Of a DNA stretch of 12,098 bases, positions 1-7,920 are shown one piece after another; position 1 is the first letter of the stretch, and the number at the start of each line of letters is the position of its first letter. The notes under the pieces were generated by a model. It saw only the letters and a program-made list of their open reading frames with translations, made no database searches and had not been told where the DNA came from. The position numbers and the translations under genes were made by a program. Origin of the DNA: Larix sibirica (taxonomy: Eukaryota; Streptophyta; Pinopsida; Pinales; Pinaceae); contig NWUY0300008491.1 in the NCBI GenBank assembly GCA_004151065.3, positions 78,336 to 90,433 on the forward strand. Direction: 5' to 3'.

Positions 1-322
1 CAACCATAAAATGTTTGGAATTTTTTTGTAAAAATATTCAAATTTATAAGGATTTTATATAGTTTGTGAACAATTTTGGTGATATTTAAGGTAAATTATT
101 TATATCACATGTAGAATGTGGGCCAATCATTTTAGAAAAAAATAAAAATTGATGAATATTCTTTTGGAAAAAAGAACATTGAAAGTTGGTCCATGGGATA
201 AATTCCACCCCTAAAATTCACCCTCCCTTTTTTTAACCTTATTTATTCTCAATACTTAGTAACATTAAAAAAAAAACATAATTGTTAGATTAAAGCAATC
301 CTAAGAAAATCTATGTGCAAGA

Positions 323-411
323 AGTCCTTGACTAAGAGACTTCTAAATGATAAGTTGATCATCTAATTAGCTAATTTGTGAGTAGTCCTTAGCTAAGAGA
401 TTTCTAAATAA
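323..411. repeat. Short diverged direct duplication (61-base period)
   Basis: The segment at 323-350 (beginning AGTCCTTGACTAAGAGAC) recurs at 384-411 (AGTCCTTAGCTAAGAGAT) with only a few substitutions, 61 bases apart. It is probably a local replication-slippage duplication. Confidence 0.6.
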
Positions 412-634
412 ATCTCTCTACCAATAATGTGAAGCACACCAACTAAAATGGAAAAACTAGTACTACATACATGCCTCCATGAGCATGAGTTCGATGAGGC
501 AGAAGCATGTACAACCACATCACAAATAGGCAAAGTCCACATAAAATAACTATGAAAATATTGAAGTGATCTTCATTGTTTTTTATTTCTCCTTTATGTC
601 ATTTTATTGTGTATAATTGCATGCATGTAAGATG

Positions 635-655
635 ATATATATATATATATATATA
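635..655. repeat. (AT)n microsatellite
   Basis: About ten uninterrupted AT dinucleotides, directly upstream of the 76-base duplication. Confidence 0.9.
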
Positions 656-663
656 GACATAGA

Positions 664-811
664 CATTGGATTTATTGCTAGTCATTAGTTGTATTTCCGT
701 AGCATGTAAAGACCTATAAAAATATTGTATATATATAGTCATTGGATTTACTGCTAGTCATTAGTTGCATTTTCGTTGCATGCAAAGAACTACAAAAATC
801 ATTATACAGTA
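664..811. repeat. Two diverged tandem copies of a 76-base unit
   Basis: The copy starting at 664 (CATTGGATTTATTGCTAGTC) recurs at 740 (CATTGGATTTACTGCTAGTC). Similarity continues for about 70 bases through matching CATTAGTTG, TTTC/TTTT-CGT and GCATGTAAAGA/GCATGCAAAGA blocks. Each copy is preceded by an AT-rich run ending in TATATATAG, which may have helped the duplication arise. Confidence 0.8.
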
Positions 812-1581
812 ATGCGTTTATATGACTGCATGAAATAAATAGACACAACATGTATGGGACTCTAAAAAGAGTAAAGAGGAATGCCCGTATGAGCTTCTCT
901 TTGTTTCGAGAATAATTTATTCTCTACTAACTATATCTAACCACATGAAGGTGGAATATCATCTAGCCCCTCCCCCCTCACATTACTCTCAATTCCCCAC
1001 ACCCAACCTATCTATTGAAAAATAATTGAAACTAACATAACATCATAAAACATATAAGAGTCATTCATATATAGTAGCACAATAAAAATTATATTCATTG
1101 TGTAGCATGAACTAAGGATATTTACTTATGGTGTGAATGTGTGTGCATAAATCATGTGGTTTGTATACATACAATGAAAGGTAAACGAAAGAAAGAAGCT
1201 ACGATATGATACATCTTCAAATAGTTAACTTACTAATTAATCTTTGGGATTGATTACTGAAGCAAAGAAAGTGAACATAAAAGCTTATTACAAAATTACT
1301 TGCTCATACATAAGAATGCAAGAATTTGCTGAAAATTTGTATTTGTGTGAGTGGTGAAGAACAATATATGTTCTCAATGTTCTCATAGTGAACAATATTC
1401 ATTTATCTCACATTAAGGCCACAAATCACTAGTACAAAATGGGTGATAAGTGACTAAAAAATGACTAAAAATGAAAGAAACCTCGAGAAGAATGAAAGGG
1501 TATGAGTGGAGGAAGATGCATGAACAAATTGGGTAGGTTTCAGAGCATTTGTAGGAGCTACAGTCGGAAGATCGTGAACCT

Positions 1582-2031
1582 TTGGCTCTCCCTTTCCACT
1601 CTTCCATTGCGGTTTCCCCTTATTCCCAAGAGCTTATTTTACATTCAATGGCCTTGCTCTCATTAGAAGAAGATATGGAGGTTTGGATGGCAGTTTACAC
1701 ATATTTTAAAGGCAGTATGGAGGATTTCAAGAAGAACCTCATGAAGGTTTATGACCCAGTGTGCAGAGGAATTTAGGATACGGCAACAGTTTCAGAGGAA
1801 ACAAGATACATCTTGAACCAGTTGACCTGTTTTGATTCAAGGATTGAAGATATGGAAGGGAATCTGAGAGAGTTAATGGGAACTGTGGATATCATCAAAG
1901 AATAAATCTTTAAAATGGCTAAGATGAATCAGTGAAGTCACTTCTAGGAAACACCTGATGAAGGAGACCTCCCTATGGAGGAAGCTTCGGTTCAACAACC
2001 TGTCTACAACCTTTCAGGAAAGAATGAATAG
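1582..2031 (+). pseudogene. Decayed coding-like stretch of unknown identity (possible retroelement gag or captured gene)
   Basis: One plus-strand frame keeps protein-like composition over about 450 bases. An ATG at 1648 begins a segment rich in Glu, Met and Lys (motifs EDMEVWMAVYTYF, FKKNLMKVYDP) that meets a TAG at 1774-1776. The same frame then continues through an amphipathic, probably coiled-coil segment (DSRIEDMEGNLRELMG) to a TAA at 1903-1905. After three further stops it contains the acidic segment DEGDLPMEEASVQQP and ends near 2031. Keeping frame across five stops suggests decay by point mutation of a once-coding sequence. I do not recognise the family. The following 240 bases look like a 3' untranslated tail, so a retroelement gag-like protein or a processed gene copy are both possible. 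Confidence 0.45.
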
Positions 2032-2277
2032 AAGAATGCTTCAACATGCCAAATATTTAAGTGTTTTTTTTTGTAACCAATATGTTAGGGTTTATCTCTC
2101 AAACAATATGGTCAATTCTAGAAGACATGTCTATACATTTTGTAATTTTAATGTTTCCCCTGGTCTAGTTGTTCCATTGTAGGTGGTTTTAGCTCTTAAA
2201 TTGGTTTTGCATATGTATATGGATAGTTGTGCATAACCTTTTTAATACAATCTTTGTTCAAGTTTCTGTTAAAAAAA
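1582..2277 (+). mobile_element. Possible truncated non-LTR retroelement or processed transcript ending in an A-run
   Basis: After the decayed coding stretch the sequence becomes T-rich and ends in a form typical of plant LINE 3' ends or polyadenylated transcripts: a TTTTTAATACAATCTTTGTT-like stretch followed by seven A residues at 2271-2277. This A-run coincides exactly with the point where the minus-strand Argonaute homology stops, as expected for an insertion junction. I could not find a target-site duplication, and no reverse transcriptase is present, so the assignment is tentative. Confidence 0.3.
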
Positions 2278-3150
2278 TGGTATCCTGTGTGCACATTCCA
2301 CAACTAACACATAGTTGAGGCCACCAAGCTTTGCATTTATTTTCAAAGCCAATTTTGTTAAATATTGAACATTGACCTTATTCACATTTAAAGGGGAAAT
2401 ACATTGATTAATGACCCCCATGTTGAACATGAACTTCCTCTTCCAAGGCCCATAAATATCATTATTCTTCCTCTCTAGTAAGGTGCAAAGAAGAAATTGA
2501 CGTGGCCTTGGAAGTCTAGGTTTCATCTAACATAGCTTTGTTTCCACCGTGTCAACATGGTTCCTATTTTTATCTTACAACATATCTCCCAAAACTCTCA
2601 AACACTCAACCATTACCAATCCTCTTCTAGCACAATATTGTAAAAATTTCATGCCCCATGTTCATTATTTCATTTGAGTGAATTCTTGAATTAAAACATG
2701 CAATTTCCCATTTTCCAAATTTTTATGCTACACTCATAGTCTTGTTGTTGCAATCCCAAATATCGTTCCTTGGAGCCTCTTCCATCTTCCCATACTTTAG
2801 CATGGGTGGATCAATAATTCGGCCATCTAAACACACCAACTATTTATCAATATTGATATTGCAAGCCTTCAGTAATGGGTCGGAATTGTAATTATTGACA
2901 TGCATTGCCTTCCTTAAGACTTTCATTCATTCATCTAGCTTATGTCTAGATTGCTCCACAAGTGATGTGCGTGTTTTTTAGTAGAAAGAGACTTAGTATA
3001 TCTCTATCCTAGTATAATTTTACAAAGTTATACTGGAAGATAATTGGGTCATTTTTATATCCGTAAATCCAAGCATAAAAGATCGCTTGAAATCTTGAAA
3101 TCTACAACGTAGTTTGTTTTGTATTTACAAAGTAATATACACTGTCACAT
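2272..3150 (-). pseudogene. ARGONAUTE pseudogene fragment, AGO4 clade (PAZ end, L2, MID, PIWI start); probably a retrocopy
   Basis: The minus strand carries collinear homology to plant AGO4/6/9-type Argonautes, the nuclear effectors of 24-nt siRNA-directed DNA methylation. In order: a PAZ end (DLLCLDL, then PNYLP near 3050), RYTKSLST (3003-2980), SLVEQSRHK, NNYNSDPLLKAC, LDGRIIDPPMLK, RNDIWDCNNK, then an open stretch 2526-2272 with RQFLLC, NNDIYGPWKRK, GVINQC, VQYLTK, LALKINAKLGG and a final IPFF. Residues equivalent to the MID 5'-phosphate pocket survive in the 2526-2272 stretch: Tyr25, Lys29, Gln41 and Lys62/66. At least nine in-frame stops and several frameshifts (for example beside the AAAAAA run near 2977) kill it. 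From DLLC (3081) to 2272 is about 270 codons, essentially the family spacing, so there is no room for introns, which plant AGO genes have in number. The PIWI catalytic core is absent. Homology between 3085 and 3150 (DVTVY) is weaker. Confidence 0.87.
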
Positions 3151-3409
3151 CCATTGTTTGAAGAAACTCTAATTTTCCAACACATTATAGAATTCAAAAT
3201 TGGCCTATAAGCCATATAGAAAATTCCATATCCTAGTATCCCATACCTAAATCCTTTACATAACAGTCTACAAACAACCTAACAATCCTATTACTGAGCC
3301 TTTTACAACTATAAATTCTAACAAAGCAATTCAGGAGCAGACAACATAAATACTGGTCAATTATCATCCTGAGTGACCTGTTAAATCACCTAGGATGCAT
3401 CTATACGGG
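3151..3409. other. Unassigned stretch, possibly weak Argonaute L1 remnants
   Basis: The minus strand has only scattered resemblance to the Argonaute linker before PAZ (KDLGMGY-stop-DMEF near 3257-3221, LLEFIVV near 3315). The spacing would roughly fit an extension of the pseudogene, but the matches are short and gapped. It could equally be 3' flanking sequence of the coding-like patch at 3410-4300. Confidence 0.3.
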
Positions 3410-4300
3410 TGGAGGAACTCTTCCCTGCATCTTTCACTTCAACATGAATTTGCAGCTAGCGACCTGAGTTTCCAACATTGCCACTTTGTTTTTCATATCC
3501 TCGTTTCTGACCTGTTGAGCCTCTTCTGCAGCAGAGCTGACCTATAGATATTTTCTCCCCTTTCTTTTACTCATTCCTACTCCTCCTCTTCCTTCCATTA
3601 TTTCATGTTGCACCCAATTGCTCGAATTTCTCCCTGGAGGTTACGCACCAAGTGAACCAGAGAGTGCTGACAATTTTGAATGTGGAAAAGTCGACGGGGA
3701 TGCAACAATCACCATCACTTCCACTCCTGTCTGCCATTGTTTTCCTCCAGTATCTGGTGCCAATTCTCCTTTTGGCACTTCCCCAGTCTAAGTTCTTCAA
3801 CTAGAGAAACAATTGAATTGGTGGTGAGCGATGCTGCCACTTCTCTTTCTTCTGTGTCCACCTTATGAAGTTCGAGCACCATAACATATATACATCGTTT
3901 TCACTTCGGAGAATAATTAATCTGTTATTATACGATATGGTATCATTCAGGGATTTGGTATAGTCCGAGGGTTGAGCACATGCGTACCCAAAACCATGAC
4001 CGTAGGAGGTACCATCCACTCATTTTCCTCCTGCGATAGAGTAGATAGGTGCATTTCCATTACTTGCTCACTTACGCGAAGATGGATGCCACCCAAATCA
4101 ATTATCCTAGAAATTACTCTTTGCTTGGATGTTCGCATGGAGGTTTTAATCGTCACGTGGGAGATCCTGCCACCCGTCCTTCCTTCCATGCACCGGGATG
4201 TGCTGCCATTTGGATTCCTAGCCTCCTATTCTGGTCTTCACTCCTGGTCATCTGATCCTCTCTTGCAACCACGTCCTTTAGTTATAAGCCCCTTAATGGG
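3410..4300 (-). pseudogene. Patchwork of coding-like minus-strand segments, family unknown
   Basis: Several minus-strand segments read like real protein but lie in different frames, as expected for a gene broken by indels. From high to low coordinate: a charged segment with VVAREDQMTRSEDQNRR (about 4280-4210); an open frame at 4189-3947 containing SKQRVISRIIDLGGIHLRV and EMHLSTLSQEENEW; LHKVDTEEREVAASL leading to VSLVEELRLGKCQKENW (about 3860-3750); a Ser/Pro-rich part with ASPSTFPHSKLSALSGS; and MSKRKGRKYL-stop followed by a probable coiled coil (AEEAQQVRNEDMKNKVAMLE, near 3525-3460). It directly follows the RNase H remnant on the same strand, so it may belong to the same element, but I see no integrase, zinc knuckle or other diagnostic motif. 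A decayed host gene is the alternative. An overlapping plus-strand open frame (3972-4406) looks like an antisense shadow. Confidence 0.45.
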
Positions 4301-4308
4301 TCCATACT

Positions 4309-4735
4309 TTACATCAAAATTTCTTCACAGAAGTGGTTCAACATTCTCATTTTCATTGAGAGTTTGGAGGTCCCTTTATCCAAGTTTGAGGCCAAATTGG
4401 CCATAACATCAGAACATGAAGAAATTGCATGTGAGACAAATTGCCTAGTAGTTGAGAGGTTCTTTCATATAATCTAGAGAGACGAAGATTAGTTGGTGCT
4501 TTCTTTTGCACATGAGCTCTGATGGTGTTTAGCATATCTCCAAGAATTTTGATGTCTCTGATTCCTTCTATCACCAAGAGTTTTAGACCTTGATACAAGG
4601 CAAGAGCTTCAACTATGTTATTTGTTTCTGTTCCTAGTCTCCAAGCGAACTTGTCCTTTATATTTCCCCTGAATCTAAAATGATCCCACCCACTGCTACC
4701 ACCCCTTGAAGAAACTCTTCTTAGTTAACTCGCTT
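4309..4735 (-). pseudogene. Decayed RNase H domain of a plant retrotransposon polyprotein
   Basis: Reading the minus strand from 4735 downwards gives the order of the RNase H domain found in plant LINE ORF2 and Tat-type Ty3 polyproteins: RVN-stop-EEF in place of the usual VNFDGA, then VVAVGGIILDSG, FAWRLGTETNNIVEALALYQ, GLKLLVIEGI, IKILGDMLNTIRAHV, and HMQFLHVL near the end, followed after a frameshift by VMANLASNLDKGTSKLS in place of the usual A-x-x-A-N-x-G-T-S terminus. The catalytic Glu (NNIVEAL, codon near 4610-4608) and the Asp of ILGD survive, but the first catalytic Asp is replaced and preceded by a stop. One base is missing after DSG near 4670. In life the domain degrades the RNA of RNA-DNA hybrids during reverse transcription. 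No reverse transcriptase is visible upstream, so only this domain remains. LINE or LTR origin cannot be decided. Confidence 0.75.
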
Positions 4736-5600
4736 CTTACTTTAGCACATTGATTTTCCCAACCTTCTATGCATTGGATTTACAAACCCTATGTGCATTA
4801 GTGGATATATTTTTGTATGCGTTCATTCAAATATCTCTACACATGTTGTGCATGTGTTCATTCTTATCTTTACACATGGAATTATTCCTACATATGTGTA
4901 TCCTAATAAACTTCTATCGCATGCATGTCTTATTCAAAGTTTATATCACAATTTCAAATCAATATCACATAAAGACCAAAGTTTGGCCTTTACCAAGGTT
5001 GCTATGAGACAAAACTTGAATATTTTCTAAGTAATCTACATTCTTCACACATTTTCCAAATTCATGCACACTGGTTGTGAGTTGGCCCACGATAATATTT
5101 ATAAAATAGTTATGAAGTGAAGTTCAATTAGGTAAACGAGGCTAACAAGAAGTGAATCTACGTTAACAAGCCTTATTAAAATTTAAAAGTGGGCCCCTAG
5201 GTTGGTTGACTTGAGGAGTTGTTGAAGTCTCAAAATGTATACATCTATCATTGCTAGTAAGCCTTCGAATTTATTATTTGTTATATGTTCTCTCACTTAG
5301 GCTTCTATGACTATCTTTATTTTGGACTTTATGTTTTTTTTAGCCTATTGGGTATCTGCTAGTGGCTAGGTTTTCCTATGGCAAGTGCTTTCACAACCTA
5401 CTTTTTTTTAATAGGATCTTGATCAAGCTCAAAAGCTTAGTCAAGCAACTTGTTCAATGGAGCTTTTTTAATGGCTTATCGAGCTATATAGTTCGATTGA
5501 GCACTTAATTGATAAGGAATTCCAACCCTTTTCTATAAGGTTTTTTACAACTAAAACTCATTAATATCTTTCATCTTAGGTGGCGAAGATAATGTCATAT
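4736..5600. other. Intergenic stretch, no supported gene
   Basis: AT-rich sequence with two overlapping plus-strand open frames at 4750-5030. Their translations are dominated by Phe, Ile, Leu, His and Cys and match no family I know. No reverse-transcriptase motif is visible on the minus strand upstream of the RNase H remnant. A small imperfect inverted repeat sits at 5419-5444 (AAGCT-CAAA-AGCTT core). Confidence 0.6.
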
Positions 5601-6390
5601 CATTTTCATACTTTCCATTTCATATTATTATTATTTTTTTTTAACCTTAAACTAAATTTGTTTTCCCATAGTTTCAAAGGTGCCCCCAAAAAAATCAATA
5701 CCATTAAAAATACACAACCAAAAATTTATACAAAATATGTGAGATCTTCTAGGATATTTCTTCTTCAAAAGTGTATTTTTGTTCTTTCAATTCATGTAAA
5801 TAGATGGAAAAGACAAAGGCATATAAAATGTGGTTCAAATATTAATGGGTCAACTTAAAAAAAAATTAAAATATAATTTAAAAAAATGTCGAACCTAGTA
5901 ATTTCTAGGTAGATCATCCTCATATATATATTTTTTGAAAATTAGATAGTGGACATTGAATTATTTAATTGAAAGAAAACTTAATTGTTAACTTTCTTGT
6001 AAATCATCAACAATAAACCCATCTTTGAATCTTTAAACGAGTCAAAATTAACCTAACAAAAAGTGCATTAATGTGTCTAGGTTAAGCATGTTAAATTAGC
6101 ATATAATTTTATATTCTCTATCATGAATGTGTTAAATCATCCTATCACATTCCCTACAACAATGCTCTCATATTTGTGTGATTTACAATCTCCACGGGAT
6201 AAATCCATGTAGTTAAAGAGAACACATGACTTGTATATTATTTATGATTTGCATAAAATAAATGTAAAAGTTGAGCATTTGACTTCTTATATGTTTTGGA
6301 CATATTTATATACACAAATGTTTTTATATATTTTCCAGAATAATATGTATATATACAAATAATATTACATTAAATTTAGATATCAAAATT

Positions 6391-6391
6391 A

Positions 6392-6421
<30 letters not shown>
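6391..6421. repeat. (ATT)n microsatellite
   Basis: About ten uninterrupted ATT trinucleotide units in an AT-rich setting. Confidence 0.92.
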
Positions 6422-6422
<1 letters not shown>

Positions 6423-6726
6423 ATCACCTAAAACATTTGTATTTTTATAATAAAAGGTATTAGCATGTAATAAAACTTAAACTTATGTAACAAACCTAAA
6501 CTTATATAACACATTTTAATAATATATAAATAATGTGCTCATAACGATATTTTCTAAAATATATTTAATGTCAACTAGCATCCTACAAAAAAATTAATTT
6601 GTTGTTTGCAGAGTACTTCTTTCAATTGCACATAGTATATTAGTAGCAAAATGTAAATGTTTTAAAGCTTTTTCTATAAATGAAAAATTGTTAATTGACA
6701 TCAATATGTTAATATCTCATGGTCAT

Positions 6727-6791
6727 GAATTAGTATTATTTAGAGATGCATAATGTATTTAGTGAATTAGTATTATTTAAAGATACATAAT
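6727..6791. repeat. Recent-looking 37-base tandem duplication
   Basis: The 28-base block at 6727-6754, starting GAATTAGTATTATTTAGAGA, recurs at 6764-6791 with two differences (26 of 28 identical). Confidence 0.8.
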
Positions 6792-7136
6792 AATACATTG
6801 TACTAACTATATATTTTTTATATTTTACCCAATTACATTATGATTTTAAATTATATTATTATTATATATTTTTTAATTTTATTAGTTTAAAACATGTTTT
6901 TTTAAGAAAGTACAAAAATATGTGTAATTTTTTGAATACTCAATTTATAATTGGCATATGTTATTTTAAAAAAATAGTAAATTAAAAAATACAATATTAT
7001 GATTAATTAAGATTTAAAATATAAGAGAAACACACAAATATATGTATATAGTTTTAATACAGATAATTATGAAGTGTTAATTATTCATAGCTATTCAAAA
7101 AGATTTATTACATATAAATAAAAGAAGAAAACAAGA

Positions 7137-7189
7137 GCCACTAGGTGGCAATGTCAACAATTGTTAATAGCAATAGAAACTATTGTTAT
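7137..7189. repeat. Cluster of three short inverted repeats
   Basis: GCCAC-TAG-GTGGC lies at 7137-7149. The ten-base palindrome AACAATTGTT lies at 7156-7165. CAATAG-AAA-CTATTG lies at 7171-7185 and extends outwards to 7167-7189 with one G-T pair. Three hairpin-capable elements in about 50 bases could be a remnant of a small foldback or MITE-like element, but no terminal repeats or target duplication were found. Confidence 0.5.
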
Positions 7190-7406
7190 AAGAAAGAAGT
7201 TATAGAAATACTTTGCCATAAAATTGTAATAGGAAAAAAAAGTTTGCCACAAAACTACCCAACCATCGAACCTCAAGTTTCTTGCAATGAATAAGATGAT
7301 TAAACTTAAAATTTTATCATACTTTGATCTATTATGTAAATTTTGCTACTTTAAATCAATTTGTTAAACCATAATTTTGTTAAAACATACAATNTGATGA
7401 TGATGT

Positions 7407-7463
7407 ACAATGATAATATTATAATGATTATGATGACAATGATAATATTATGATGATCACGAT
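7407..7463. repeat. Two tandem copies of a 29-base GAT/AAT-rich unit
   Basis: ACAATGATAATATTATAATG at 7407 recurs at 7436 as ACAATGATAATATTATGATG. The tract is next to the undetermined base at 7394 and a TGATGATGATG run, so its true length in the genome may have been misassembled. Confidence 0.75.
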
Positions 7464-7522
7464 ATATATGTATATATATGCCGTTTCACCGCCATATCGT
7501 ATCTGGATTTTTGAAAATTTGT

Positions 7523-7567
7523 CGTATCCGTGTCTCCCCCATATCCGTATCCGTTTCCGTATCCGCT
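7523..7567. repeat. Degenerate TATCCG/TTTCCG hexamer run
   Basis: Five or six copies of a (T)ATCCGT-like hexamer occur with interruptions (CGTATCCGTGTC, then ATATCCGTATCCGTTTCCGT). The run marks the left edge of the GC-richer island. Confidence 0.65.
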
Positions 7568-7689
7568 TCAGTGCAACTTAGTCTGTCTTGCATGTACATG
7601 TGTATTTATTGCATTTCATGTGGTTTAGGTTAAATATTAGGTCTGAAATTTGTTTACTGTTTAGGTTTTTTTTGTTTAATATGATAAAA

Positions 7690-7740
7690 ATCCTAAAAAT
7701 ATAAAATCCTAAAAACCCTAAAAACAATCCCAAAACCCTC
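7690..7740. repeat. Degenerate telomere-like CCTAAAA stretch containing a telo-box
   Basis: Repeated TCCTAAAA, CCCTAAAA and CCCAAAACCC units resemble the plant telomere repeat CCCTAAA. A telo-box core, AACCCTAAAA, lies at 7714-7723. Such boxes also occur in 5' regions of plant growth and ribosomal-protein genes, so this could be a decayed interstitial telomere tract or part of an old promoter/5' leader. Confidence 0.5.
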
Positions 7741-7920
7741 GCCCTCTCCCTAGCTGAGCTCGGCCCTCCTCTTTAAGGTCTGCCCAAGGTTTGGGCAGCC
7801 TTTTACAGGCTGTAGCAGCCCTGTTGCTGCTCTTTAAAACCCACTCTGAGGTCTGCAATATTGCGGACTGTCACCATCTCCTTGGGCAGCCCTAAACCTG
7901 TAACAAAGGGAACACAAACA
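7741..7920. other. GC-rich block with three strong inverted repeats, no coding frame supported
   Basis: Within an otherwise AT-rich window this block is C/G-rich and holds three fold-back elements. The first, at 7775-7802, has arms AAGG-T-CTGCCCAA and TTGGGCAG-CCTT, a GGT loop and one bulge. The second, at 7814-7831, is AGCAGC/GCTGCT with a six-base loop. The third, at 7851-7868, is the near-perfect palindrome GTCTGCAATATTGCGGAC. A TGGGCAGCC motif is repeated at 7792 and 7884. A minus-strand open frame (7803-8024) overlaps it but has no recognisable motif. It could be a 5' leader or exon of a former gene, or part of an unidentified element. Confidence 0.45.

Larger units (their letters stand above)
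1..1580. other. AT-rich intergenic stretch without a supported gene
   Basis: Both strands are dense in stop codons and show no recognisable protein motif. The stretch contains homopolymer runs, a short AT microsatellite and two diverged duplications, which are listed separately. A minus-strand frame at 1413-1607 is open for 64 codons but resembles no family I know and lies partly opposite the coding-like stretch that starts at 1582. Confidence 0.7.
5601..7380. other. Very AT-rich intergenic stretch, no supported gene
   Basis: The sequence is dominated by A/T homopolymers and TAT/ATT motifs, with stops in all frames. A 92-codon plus-strand open frame at 5580-5858 is Lys/Phe/Asn-rich and looks like a chance product of low GC. 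The microsatellite and duplications inside it are listed separately. Confidence 0.7.

Noticed and set aside
3150-3420. Extension of the Argonaute pseudogene into the L1 linker and DUF1785 region
   Set aside because: Approximate spacing fits, but matches are short, need several gaps, and part of the stretch is in competition with another coding-like reading; not claimed as a feature.
3625-3650. Similarity of TCTCCCTGGAGGTTACG to sequence near 8611
   Set aside because: Only an 11-base exact core; matches of that length are expected by chance in a 12 kb window.
4049-4255. 68-codon plus-strand frame
   Set aside because: Overlaps the previous frame in another register and has no recognisable feature; treated as chance.
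3972-4406. Longest plus-strand open frame (144 codons)
   Set aside because: It is rich in Ser, Pro, Leu and Arg without any motif, and lies opposite minus-strand sequence with clear RNase H end and other protein-like segments, so it is most likely an antisense shadow.
4750-5030. Two overlapping plus-strand frames of 85 and 79 codons
   Set aside because: Hydrophobic, low-complexity translation from AT-rich DNA, no conserved motif, and mutually overlapping.
5580-5858. 92-codon plus-strand frame
   Set aside because: Lys/Phe/Asn-rich translation expected from very AT-rich sequence; no motif or codon signal.
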